Source of the DNA: Takakia lepidozioides
Lineage: Eukaryota; Streptophyta; Takakiopsida; Takakiales; Takakiaceae
Reading direction: 5' to 3'
Assembly (NCBI GenBank): GCA_030704615.1
Contig: CM060731.1
Span: 75,684,756 to 75,748,755, forward strand
DNA: 64,000 bases
Position numbers and translations under genes: made by a program. The notes beneath the pieces were generated by a model. That model searched no databases and was not told the DNA's origin. It was given only the letters and a program-made list of their open reading frames with translations. The first letter of the stretch is position 1, and each line of letters opens with the position of its first letter. Below, piece by piece: positions 22,960-32,800 of this stretch.

Positions 22960-23138
22960 ACCCAAGCCTAGCAGTGGTATCTGCAAGTTTGAGGTGCATG
23001 TTGTGTGGGTCTGCTGGAGGGGCAGCCACCATGCTGGTGTGTGATCGATGCTCTAGAGGTTGGCATATGGGATGCTTGACTCCACCTCTTGAGATGGTTC
23101 CGGATGGGGATTGGTTATGTCCACATTGCATTGGATAG
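22960..23138 (+). pseudogene. PHD finger at the C-terminus of the retrotransposon polyprotein
   Basis: The last 45 residues form a C4HC3 PHD finger: CMLC, a GGAATMLVCDRC loop, WHMGCL, a proline-rich LTPPLEMVP turn, DGDWLCPHC and a stop at 23136. The spacing of all eight metal ligands is intact, and the aromatic/acidic positions typical of histone H3 tail readers are plausible. It lies in the same open frame (22662-23138) as the integrase C-terminus, so it is fused to it. In other gypsy lineages a chromodomain occupies this place. By analogy I infer a chromatin-targeting role. The finger itself shows no disabling change. Confidence 0.85.
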
Positions 23139-23396
23139 TGGGAGTGGATACAACCATGGAAGGCTAACAAGAAATGCAAGGCCAAGCTACTAGGAGACCT
23201 TGAACACACGAGATCTTGGCTCAAGTTCACAGATTGCAAGACGGCAACTAACGATGGGGCTACTCTTGTACCCGGTCTCTTGGTCTATAGAGTTTGAGTA
23301 CAATAGGGACAGTGATAGAGGACTTAGTACGGCTGTGGCTATTACATCTTGTAGCTATCTGGAGGTAGAGGGACCTATCCACCAGCTAGGGGGGCG

Positions 23397-23484
23397 ATTG
23401 TGGCAGACTACTTTATTGTGCATATATGTGTGGTGTGGTTTGGACAACAATGTAGTTGTGTAGCGATACGTATGCGCACAACAG
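23397..23484 (+). repeat. 88-bp direct repeat, first copy (LTR head)
   Basis: It is identical to 23844-23931 except for about four substitutions. It lies immediately upstream of the segment shared with the 5' LTR. Confidence 0.8.
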
Positions 23485-23844
23485 CTATCAAGTTAAATAA
23501 GCACAGTGTGAAACTAACTAGAATAAAGCTAGTTATTTGTATTTAACACTTGGATTTAGGTCAAGTGTTAAATCAGGTGTCAAGTTTAGTTTGACACCTG
23601 AACCGTCTTATCTTCACGAGAGCGTCAGTCGCGCAGCTCATCTCTCTCGAGTTGAGCCTGCACGACCGAGCTCCTTCACCGTTTAGAAGCTGAGTGTGCT
23701 TATGATGGGAGGATAGGTTGTTGTGGGGTGGAGTCCCCATAGCTTGGGGTGCCCCTGGCTCGACTTCTATTTTAAAGAGTGATGAGTGATGCTGTTGGTT
23801 TTCATGTTTCTTGTGTCAACAGTGTGTTATTAGCTTTCTTATCA
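23399..23844 (+). repeat. 3' LTR of the outer element, 446 bp
   Basis: A purine tract (AGCTAGGGGGGCGAT) just upstream marks the likely plus-strand priming site, so the LTR probably begins TGTGGCAG at 23399 and ends TTATCA at 23844. The last 359 bp match 7868-8226. Confidence 0.65.
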
Positions 23845-23931
23845 TTGTGGCAGACTACTTTATTGTGCATATATGTGTGGTGTGGTTTGGACAGCGATGT
23901 AGTTGTGTAGCGATACGTATGCGTACGACAG
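23844..23931 (+). repeat. 88-bp direct repeat, second copy after the 3' LTR
   Basis: A second LTR head follows the 3' LTR end with almost no spacer, as in an LTR-LTR tandem, and then breaks off into sequence with a TTCGGCGCC core at 23936. This looks like a truncated second LTR. Confidence 0.75.
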
Positions 23932-24126
23932 GAGATTCGGCGCCATTTTCTCAGACATCGGACTTGCGGTGCTCGACGAGACCTCCTCGGGCAACATCAC
24001 GGGACCACGAGGGAGCGTGCAAATATTCTTGTCAGCTCGCCATGAATCGTCTTCTCCGCCAGGTGCCTCGTCAAGTCTTCGTCTCACTGGACAGGTGTGA
24101 ACATCTCTTTTCAAGTGTTGGCCACT

Positions 24127-25160
24127 TCAAAGCAATGGCGTGCCCCGAAGGCCCTCTCGCAAGGCTGCCGCCCACTTGCGAGGATTCTTCGATCTGGAGG
24201 CAGTCTGCATCAGCATTTCCTGCCTGTCCGGCCCCAAGCCCCACTGTTTCCCTTTCAAAAACTCATTGTACCTGCATTGTTGCATAATTGACCTGACAAT
24301 GTCCTCCGTTGTGGCAGTGAGGATGTCCACCAGATGCGCCGCAGAGGAGGCACGCAGGAAGAATGTACTAATTCGGCCATGTTTGTTGTCGGCATGTCGG
24401 TGTCAGAGTCGAGACACATTTCCTGTACATGCACATGTTTAGGTTACAAGCAAATTACAAATAATGAGTAGCTAGCATAATATTCAACGGGACGCAAATT
24501 TGTCCAACTCACCTCCCGCATATAGTCGCCGAACTGGAGGAAACGATAATGCCACCATGCTAGCCAACCAACCATTGCTCCCTCGTCTGATTTCTTTACA
24601 GCACCTGACGTTGTCCACCAAGCCCGTATACATGCAAACTATGTCTCTGCATCATCCAAGGTGGGAGCACACTTCCACGCAAGACACATGGAACGGTGCT
24701 CCTCTCTGAAATCTGGCGCCACGAGCCTGGTTGTGTACTGCGACAAGCTCTGCAAAAAATGGAACCCACAAGATCTCTCCTTGCTTTTCATCGGAACATT
24801 GGGGTCTTCCCCATACACCCTTCGGATGGCAGCCCAATTTGCTTGTGCGTTGTCCGCCATGAAACCACTAAAATTGGGAGGGGGAAATCCTGCCCTGGCC
24901 ATCTGATCGTTTATTCCCTGCCAAAGAAGCATCTCCGATTGTGTGTCCTCTCCTTTCATCTCACAAATAACAATTGTCATTAGCATCCTGCAGTGGGTGT
25001 CGTAGACATGTGCACCCATTGTCACTCACTGGTGATTTGTAATTCGCTTGATATGGTCGAACATGACCAAACTGTTTGACAAGTCCCCACTCGTCATCCA
25101 GTGGACCAGTTCGACGCCGCTGCCAGGCCCACACGTTGACATTTTGAATACGAAACATCG
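24127..25160 (-). pseudogene. Mutator-like (MULE) transposase remnant with one intron
   Basis: On the minus strand a frame from about 25160 (VWAWQRRRTGPLDDEWGLV) shifts near 25020. It continues as MGAHVYDTHCRMLMTIVICE, then FMADNAQANWAAIRRVYG and a CGFHFLQSL segment, then WHYRFLQFGDYMREV. This resembles the DDE transposase core of Mutator-like elements widespread in plants: an ADxAQAN aspartate, then a C...FH segment. A GTGAGT donor at 24512 and a TACAG acceptor at 24423 would remove a 90-nt intron. The downstream part (24330 to 24127) is a less recognisable C-terminal region. It decays toward the LTR element at 23.93 kb. Family assignment is by recognition, not search. Confidence 0.55.
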
Positions 25161-25194
25161 ATCTGCGTCAGTCCCTTGTCTGAGACAGAGAACA

Positions 25195-25890
25195 TCCCTC
25201 GGATGGAAAAACGGCGCCGAATCTCCAATGAGGCCATTCGGATGAAGTTGTCTCGGGGGTAGAGGCCGACACCTGGCCTACAGAGAATATCCCCCGGATG
25301 GCAAAACGGCGCCGAATTTCCATCCGAGGCCGTTCGGATGAAGTTGTCTCGGGGGGAGAGGCCGACACCTGGCCGACAGAGAACATCCATCGCATGGAAA
25401 AACGGCGCCGAATTTCCATACGAGGCCCGTTGGATGAAGTCGTCTCGGGGGGAGCGGCCGACACCTGGCCGACAGAGAACATCCCCCGGATGGAAAAACG
25501 GCGCCGAATTTCCATCCGAGGCCGTTCGGATGAAGTCGTCTCGGGTAAAGAGGCGGACACCTGGCCGATAGAGAAGATCCCCCGGATGGAAAAACGGCGC
25601 CGAATTTCCATTCGAGGCCCGTCGGATGAAGTCGTCTCGGGGGGAGAGGCCGACACCTGGCCGACAGAGAACATCCCCCGGATGGAAAAACGGCGCCGAA
25701 TTTTAGGACGAGGCCCGTTGGATGAAGTCGTCTCGGGGGGAGAGGCCGACATCTAGCCGAGAGAACATCCCTCGAATGGAAAACGGCGCCGTATTTCCAT
25801 CCAAGGCCGCACGGATGGAGTCGTCTCGGGGGGAGTGGCCGAAAGAGATCATCTGCAGGATGGAGAAACGGCGCCGAATATCCATCAATT
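25195..25890. repeat. Tandem array, about 96-bp unit with GGCGCCGAATTTCC core
   Basis: Eight imperfect copies, with the AACGGCGCCGA core at about 25211, 25316, 25402, 25498, 25594, 25690, 25783 and 25868. The unit also holds a GATGAAGTCGTCTCGGGGGG and a GGCCGACACCTGGCCGACAG motif. Because 96 is a multiple of three, long repetitive ORFs appear on both strands; I do not regard them as genes. Confidence 0.85.
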
Positions 25891-26009
25891 GACGCCCGTA
25901 TCGACCCTTCATCAACAATTTTGATTCGTTTTTCGCGTTTTTTTGTCTAATCAGTCACTCAACTTAGAGTTTTTCGCCTGCGGTCCACTTTTTGGCACGC
26001 TATGCCCAC

Positions 26010-26330
26010 CAATGTCGTCCGGTAGAGACAAATTCGGCGCCGGATTTCCATCCATGAGGTGGACCGATTTACTTGCACGATGGAAATTCGGCGCCGGTTT
26101 TCCATCCTGCAGCGCTCCGGTTTACCTGCAGGATGGAAATTCGGCACCGGTTTTCCATCCTGCAGCGCTCCGGTTTACCTGCAGGATGGAAATTCGGCAC
26201 CGGTTTTCCATCCGGCTGCTTCTGGATGAGAACGTCTCGGGCGGAGGGAGGGCCACGGTGCGTCCCACTTCATCCGCTGAATGGAAATTCGGCGTCGTTT
26301 TTTTCCATCCAGCGGGCTGTTGATGAAGTC
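26010..26330. repeat. Second tandem array with related core
   Basis: Four or five copies of a unit with GATGGAAATTCGGCRCCGG followed by TTTTCCATCCTGCAGCGC, spaced about 55-60 bp. The GGAAATTCGGCGCC core is shared with the arrays on either side. The remaining sequence to 26870 has no recognised gene. Confidence 0.75.
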
Positions 26331-26879
26331 TCGGGGGAAGGGTGGGCCAGGTGGCGCCTGTGGGCGACCTCCATACCTACATTTAAGGGCGCAGTTGCGC
26401 ATTAAATGTCCTCCGCCGTCTATTTTGAACCGGACGTTCCACAACCGCGCTTGCTTCCCGGATACGCCTTCGACACCTGATGTGACGGGTGGATGAAGTT
26501 CCATTCGAGGCATGTACGCCCGCATTCTGCGGGAGATTTTTTCTTTTACTTGGACGTATGCCGCGTGGAGAAGGGCGTGGCTCTCTTGAGAGAAACCCCA
26601 CATCCAGATCGCGTCGCAAACTGAAGCCTTTGTACTACGGGCGGCAATGCGGCAATGCCGACCAGCCGAACGGCGACAAAGCAACAACGCGCCTTCTGTA
26701 CAGGTACATACGCGTTGCCTTTCTTTGATCCGGGCCATTGTAATCCCTACATTTCCAGGATGTAAGTTGCCTTATGTGGCGCATAAAAATTAGTTGTGAA
26801 GCCCCTAGAAAAATGGCGCCGAATTTCCTGTTTCCGGCCATGGGGCGGATGGCTAAGCCCGGGGGTGGCTGGCACAGTT

Positions 26880-27975
26880 TGGAAATTCGGCGCCATTTTT
26901 CCAGTTCCGGGCCCAGTCAATTCTGGGACTTAGCCATTTTCGGACCCTGTACTGGAAAAATGGCGCCATTTTTCCAGTACAGGGTCCGAAAATGTCTAAG
27001 TCCCTGGGGCGGATGGCACATATTCTGGAAATTCGGTGCCATTTTTCCAGTTCCGGGCCCAGTCAGATCTGGGACTTAGCCATTTTCGGACCCTGTACTG
27101 GAAAAATGGCGCCATTTTTCCAGTACAGGGTCCGAAAATGGTTAAGTCCCTGGGGCGGATGGCACATATTTTGGAAATCCGGTGCCATTTTTCCAGTTCC
27201 GGGCCCAGTCAGTTCTGGGACTTAGCCATTTTCGGACCCTGTACTGGAAAAATGGCGGCATTTTTCCAGTAGGGTCCGAAAATGGCTAAGTCCCTGGGGC
27301 GGATGGCACATATTCTGGAAATTCGGTGCCATTTTTCCAGTTCCGGGCCCAGTCAGATCTGGGACTTAACCATTTTCGGACCCTATACTGGAAAAATGGC
27401 GCCATTTTTCCAATACAGGGTCCGAAAATGGTTAAGTCCCTGGGGCGGATGGCACATATTCTGGAAATCCGGCGCCATTTTTCCAGTTCCGGGCCCAGTC
27501 AGTTCTGGGACTTAGCCATTTTCGGACCCTGTACTGGAAAAATGGCGCCATTTTTTCAGTACAGGGTCCGAAAATGGCCAAGTGCCTGGGGCGGATGGCA
27601 CATATTCTGGAAATCCGGCGCCATTTTTCCAGTTCCGGGCCCAGTCAGTTCTGGGACTTAGCCATTTTCGGACCCTATACTGGAAAAATGGCGCCATTTT
27701 TCCAGTACAGGTCCGAAAATGGCTAAGTCCCTGGGGCGGATGGCACATATTCTGGAAATCCGGCGCCATTTTTCCAGTTCCGGGCCCAGTCAGTTCTGGG
27801 ACTTAGCCATTTTCGGACCCTGTACTAGAAAAATGGCGCCATTTTTCCAGTACAGGGTCCAAAAATGGCTAAGTCCCTGGGGCGGATGGCACATATTCTG
27901 GAAATCCGGCGCCATTTTTCCAGTTCCGGGCTCAGTCAGATCTGGGACTTAGCCATTTTCGGACCCAGTCTGGAA
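26880..27975. repeat. 146-bp satellite array, each unit with a 72-bp palindrome
   Basis: The landmark TCTGGGACTT recurs at about 26922, 27068, 27214, 27358, 27504, 27650, 27795 and 27941, a 144-146 bp period. Each unit contains a near-perfect palindrome of 36+36 bases centred on GGCGCC, beginning CTTAGCCATTTTCGGACCCT and ending with its complement. The rest holds TTCCAGTTCCGGGCCCAGTC and GGGGCGGATGGCACATATT. Copies are very similar, so amplification is probably recent. Long ORFs across it come from the period and are not genes. Confidence 0.9.
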
Positions 27976-28002
27976 AAATGGACATGATTCTGTCTGTGTT
28001 TT

Positions 28003-29124
28003 TTCAATGCAGGTACTGTAAGTTCTCCTTGTTGGAGAAAGGTCATATGTCCTTCCAGCCGCCATTGTTCCTCGAATGGAGGAACCCTGGAGCTGACTCC
28101 ATGTACACTGACGTTATCGTGAAGGAGTGGCATCTGGAGCATTTGCGTGACTGCCCTTGGTATGTGGACCTTCCGCCCGGCTCCCTCGACTCATCCGAGT
28201 TCCAATTGAAGCTGGATGCGGAGGCCCGACCAAACCGAGCTCCGCTGCCTCCGCTGGGTCCAAAGGAGGCGAAAGCGCTTGTCAAGTCCAGGAAAGCGGC
28301 AGAGCTTGCTTAGGCAGGTATTCAGGAGAAATTGAATGAGAAGAATAAAGGACAAATGAAAAGGACACGGAAACAGGGGAGTAAAGTAACCCCCAAAAAA
28401 CAGAAAACCACCGGGGCACCAGAGGAGGCGTAGGAGGGGCCCCAAGGGAGTGACTCCGATGACGATTTTGTGCAAGGTCCTGCGACTGCTGCTGCTACTA
28501 CCAAGTCACCGGTCGTCCGGGTTCCCACTCAGTTCGGATTGGGACTGGCTCTGCCAAGAAGTTGGCATTTGAGGGCGAGCCTACACGGCGGTATTCGGCG
28601 GTGACGTTTCCACAAAGGCCAAAGTTAGAATCCCCAACTATCATCCAATGCGCCAATGAGAGCTTTCTTGATACTCTGGCTGCCAGGGCAAAGAAGGTGG
28701 CACACAGCAAGTCTCTGGAGGAGCTGAAGGGGAAAGCCAAGAAGAGGGCTGCTGCTACAGAGCCTAAAGACACCGCTGGTTTGGAAGCCATGATGGAATT
28801 CTTCACGGCTGTGAGCACGGATTGCAAGAGCACTCGGGGGGGGGGGGGGTTGAGGTGGAGAGAACCTGCGATATGATTCTCCTCAATATTCCAGATGGGG
28901 AGCTGTTGGAGGGCCTGGATGGTGTGCCCACCTGGAACAGGTTTACGGAGGACTACTGGAGAGCCGGGTTTGGGCTGGCGGGGATGCTCCTGGATGACGG
29001 TGGTGTCACCCGGCTTTTACTCACCCATCCCTTCGCTATCCGAGGGGGAAACTCCAAGATAGAAGAGTTGGATATCTCTAAGCATTCAGCCCGCGTGAAA
29101 CAATCAGTCATGACCTGCAGCTAG
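28003..29124 (+). pseudogene. Unrecognised decayed gene with possible methyltransferase-like segment
   Basis: After a TTTCAATGCAG acceptor-like tract, the plus strand reads CRYCKFSLLEKGHMSF, then a segment with VKEWHLEHLRDCPWYVDLPP, then a lysine-rich linker broken by two stops (KRTRKQGSKVTPKKQK, SDSDDD). A second block (28562 on) has TFPQRPKLESPTIIQCANES and a charged helix. A third, shifted near a run of G at 28840, reads CDMILLNIPDGELL, WNRFTEDYWRAGFGLAGMLL and DDGGV. The third block vaguely resembles the motif IV and following helix of Rossmann-type methyltransferases, but this is weak. It begins exactly where the satellite ends. Several stops and shifts make it a pseudogene. Confidence 0.4.
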
Positions 29125-29609
29125 TGAATCATTGTTGGTTTTCCAATTACATTCCTTATCAGTTTATATTCCCTGTTTATCTTGACCAGGTATCTTTTTA
29201 AGCGTCAGATTGCTTCTTTGGGCCCCCCTGATTTCATTCATACACAACTTCACTCAAGTCTCTCAACACAAGGTGTTTGTATCGGATGAGAATCAGATTA
29301 ATCATAATCGGATACATGCTGATGTCCTAACTTCTCTAATCTATCCCTCTAAGTAATCCTACATTTCGTACTAACTCTGTCCTATAGTATCTCCTTCCTC
29401 CTCGCCAGCTTCCCTTCCTCCGATCTCAGTCCGCCCTCAGGAGTGATCTCCGTCCCAAAAGTCCCCCATCCCGTCTCCGCTACCCGCTTTATCTCCTTAC
29501 CCGCTGTTCTAACCGTTTTCCTTCACTAACCGTCCTCCGTGAATTACATGTTCCCCGACAAATGTTGTTCCCCACAGTCGTTCCCTGTCATGATAACCGT
29601 TCCCTACGA

Positions 29610-29700
29610 CTGTGACAGCTGTGTCAGACCGTGACGGCTGTATCGGGCTGTGTCGGGCTGTGACTGGCTGTGACGGGCTGTGTATGGCTGTGACGGTCTA
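29610..29700. repeat. GGCTGTGACG minisatellite
   Basis: About nine imperfect copies of a 9-10 bp GGCTGTGACG/GGCTGTGTCG unit. A related array occurs at 34065-34200. The two bracket the downstream ORF of the Tat-like element. A 37-bp tandem pair containing CTAAGTCCCAGACT follows at 29725-29795. Confidence 0.75.
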
Positions 29701-29840
29701 TCTCAAAAAATTAAGGGTACCCCTCAGAACCCATAGAAGTGTCTAAGTCCCAGACTCCACAGAACCCATAAAAATGCCTAAGTCCCAGACTGCCTCCTAA
29801 CATTACCCCTTCCCCTCTCAAAAAGCCGTGTCCTCACAGT

Positions 29841-32800
29841 TTACTGCTTAGGATCAGTAAATCTTTGTGAACGTGGTCCTGTCTGTTTGTGAGAGTGCCT
29901 TGGAGGGCTCTCTGTACGTGCCCGAGTTCTATGACTGCTTGCTGGAGATGCTTGAGCTGTACTTGAACCTGATTTGTTGCCCTTTGACTGAACCGGCTGT
30001 AATGGCTCTGGTGTGGGAGATCCCCGTCGTTTCTTGTCGTGCAGTGCTTGATCATATTCCTCCCATATGTCAAGAGTTTGTTCTGAAGATTCAACTGTTG
30101 TGTCCGAATCTGTTTCAGTCCTGCAGTTTTTTGGTTTTCTTGCTTTTCTTGGTTTCTCTGGAATGAAAATTGGCACAGTGTGGCCCCACCATGTCAGGAA
30201 CCTTAAGCTTCACAACGTTGTGTAACCTGTTGAAAGCAAGTTTATTGAACTTCAACAATTCCTTCTCAGTATAGGTGAGAGGTGTGCCAGTAACTTTGGA
30301 GCAGTATAGGTATTGCCAAGCTGCCTGCTCCTTATTAAAAATGTCGTCAATATGCCGTTTTTCGTTGCTCAAGTTGTTCCAGGCCATGTTAAACCATGAA
30401 CGGAGTTGTAAATCCCTCTGTAACATGATTTTCACATCATATAAATACGTATGATGCGGCACCACCGGTAAGGTCCAATGATCTGTAGTGGAATAAGTCC
30501 GAAATCTGGACTGCATCTTCTGCTGCTCAATGTGGTAACGTGCAATGAAACAAGTAGTATAATAAATTCCACAGCCCATGACCAAACTCGCTACTTCCTT
30601 TGTTTTGGTGTGAATGTGCCCATGAACAACCTGGAAAGCAATTAACTCCTTCAACATGGTGCCTGCCTCAGACCAGTACCTTGAAAAATGATGATCCTCA
30701 ATGAGCTGATTCATTGCCAGAATCTTAGTCCGAGTGGCCACTGGCAACCAAATGCGCATTATTTGGTAGTAGTGCGGTAAAGATTGTGGAGGACCAAATT
30801 GATTCCAAGCCAAATCCAAGCTATCTGGAATTTCATTGAAGGGCATGATCATTGCTCGGTTGTACTCCCGTGCAGCATGAGTCTTGGGTGGGTTGAAAGC
30901 AGCATTTCCCCATGTACAGCCACCTGCTGTGAAACTGGTTCTTTTGGTGTTTCCACCACTGGCATCCCCTGCACTTCTTGTGAAGAAGACTGGAAAACTA
31001 GAGTTCTGGCCCTCAAATACGCCTTCATGAGATGTTCTTCAGGAACCATGAGCCTTTGGTCTATGTTTGAACTCAAGTCCTCCACTTGAGTCTGCAGTGT
31101 ATCCACATCCTCTTGGAGCTCTCCTATTCTACTATAGACATTGTCTATAGTAGTGGTGGCAATATTCTGCACTTGCAGCCTCAGGTCATTCATCTCCCCC
31201 TGGGTGAGCTTTCTCGGTGCTTTCCCTTCCACTGGCCCTTGTGCTAACCATACTTTTAAAAGTTGGTCATCCACTCTGTCCTGTGTAACACCTCTGAGAC
31301 TCTGCTCCTCCTTGAGTCTGTAGGCATCTAACTGCTGTTGCAATCCTTGCATGCGCTTCTCATGAGGTTCAACTAAATTGGCATAAGCTGCAGCCAGATT
31401 ATTGGCTTCCCTCGCTGCCTTGTTAGCTACAGAGAGTTGATTCCTATTCGCCATAAGGGTCTGTTGTAACTCCACAATGTACTTCTCCTGGTTAGCCTCA
31501 ACCTGTTTGTATTGTTGTAAAGCACCCTCATTGTGACATATTGTATCTTTGAGGTCCACAATGAATTTGGCTTGCTCCACTACCTACCTCCGTTTCTGCC
31601 CTTACACATCGCTCCCTCTGCTGGTTGGCTTCTGTTGTGGCTTGCTCTAGAACATTTGTGAGGGTGGCACATTGCACCGTCATCCTTTGATGTACTACCA
31701 ACTTCTGCATGTTGTTCCTTTAGTCCTTGCATCTCATCCTCATGCTTGTTCTGCAATTGGAATAATTGCTGCTTGTGTATCTCGTGCAGATGGTCTTGCT
31801 CCAGACCCCCCTCAATCAGTTGCTGCTTAGCAATTTGCAGAGCATCCTTTGTTTCCCTCAACTCCTGTTGCAACTGCAGATGCACTTCCATCTCAACTTT
31901 GTTAACACACTCGGTTGCCAACCGATTTTCGAACTCTCTTCTGAGTTCCTCCTTCAGAACTTCCAACTGAGTCACTGGAACATGTGACTTCATGTAAGTT
32001 CCCAACAAATTGAGGGTTCGGCTTATGGAGTTCATCAGCATAGCCTGTTGAGGCCCATCATGGTTAACATGCTGCTGTTCACCCCCCTCATCCATAGGAT
32101 GATGCCTCACAAACCACTCAGGCCACTGCTCCACCAGATCCTCCTTCTCAACTTCCTCATTTCTCCCAGATGCTGCTGTGTCCTGATGTTCCTCTTCTGG
32201 AACTTGTGGCGCTGGTGGGGGTATTACCTGCACATCAGGAAGTTCACTAGACAGATTTTGGACCTCTGGCTCCACTCTCTCTCTGAGAAAACTAGAGTCT
32301 TCATAGAGAAGATCACCTCTCTCAATCTCTGCCACCACTTGCTCTGTAGTTGGAATATCTAACCCTTATGTTTCCAAATCTATTATTTGTGGAGGAAACC
32401 GCATGGACCACTTGTGGTAACTCTCTGGCAAGCCGTTCACCTGGCTGTGATGGCTGTGATACTGAATTGACTTCCTGTTCCCTCTCCACAGGTTGTGCTG
32501 TTTGTAACCCTTGATCTCTGTGCTGCTGTATCCTCTCTTGCACAAGAGCTTGAGTAACTTCTTCCTCCGGCTGCCTTGTAGCCAATGGTTCGGCTTCCAA
32601 CGTGATCCCTTTCCTCTGTCTTTTGGGCTGTTGATGCTCTGCCAATCCCCTTCACCCTGTGAAGAACCTTGCTCTTCTATGGTAGTGGTTGTTATTTCAA
32701 ACACTCCCATTTCCTTCCTTTCTCTCGCATCAAGTACGCATGAGTCTAGGATGATTTGTGCAATGACTGGCCCAGATACTATGATAGGAGATTTAGCGGC

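Larger units (their letters stand above)
7868..23844 (+). mobile_element. Ty3/gypsy-type LTR retrotransposon carrying a DNA methyltransferase domain and a PHD finger
   Basis: Near-identical direct repeats of 359 bp sit at 7868-8226 and 23486-23844. Between them, in plus orientation, are a retropepsin (DSGA) at about 12200, a C5-cytosine methyltransferase domain (18829-19745), reverse transcriptase with YIDD (about 20725), RNase H, integrase, and a C-terminal PHD finger. Protease-RT-RNaseH-integrase order is Ty3/gypsy. The internal part is split by a nested chromovirus at 12329-18371, so the element itself is about 9.9 kb. A purine tract (about 23388-23396) precedes a TGTGGCAG start at 23399. 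No Met-tRNA primer site is obvious after the 5' repeat. All domains carry frameshifts or stops, so this copy is inactive. Confidence 0.8.

Noticed and set aside
25168-25756. Long repetitive ORFs on both strands across the ~96-bp array
   Set aside because: The unit length is a multiple of three, so open frames arise on both strands at once; no start context or known domain supports a gene.
26175-26738. 187-codon minus-strand ORF
   Set aside because: It runs across the second GGCGCC array with a repeat-derived composition and no recognisable domain.
26960-26980. TGGCGCCA in the satellite as an E2F site
   Set aside because: The flanking bases (A/T order) do not fit the TTSSCGSSAA consensus exactly, and the palindrome is far longer than such a site needs.
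26774-27952. Overlapping ORFs across the 146-bp satellite
   Set aside because: They merely translate the repeated palindrome and shift frame with each unit.
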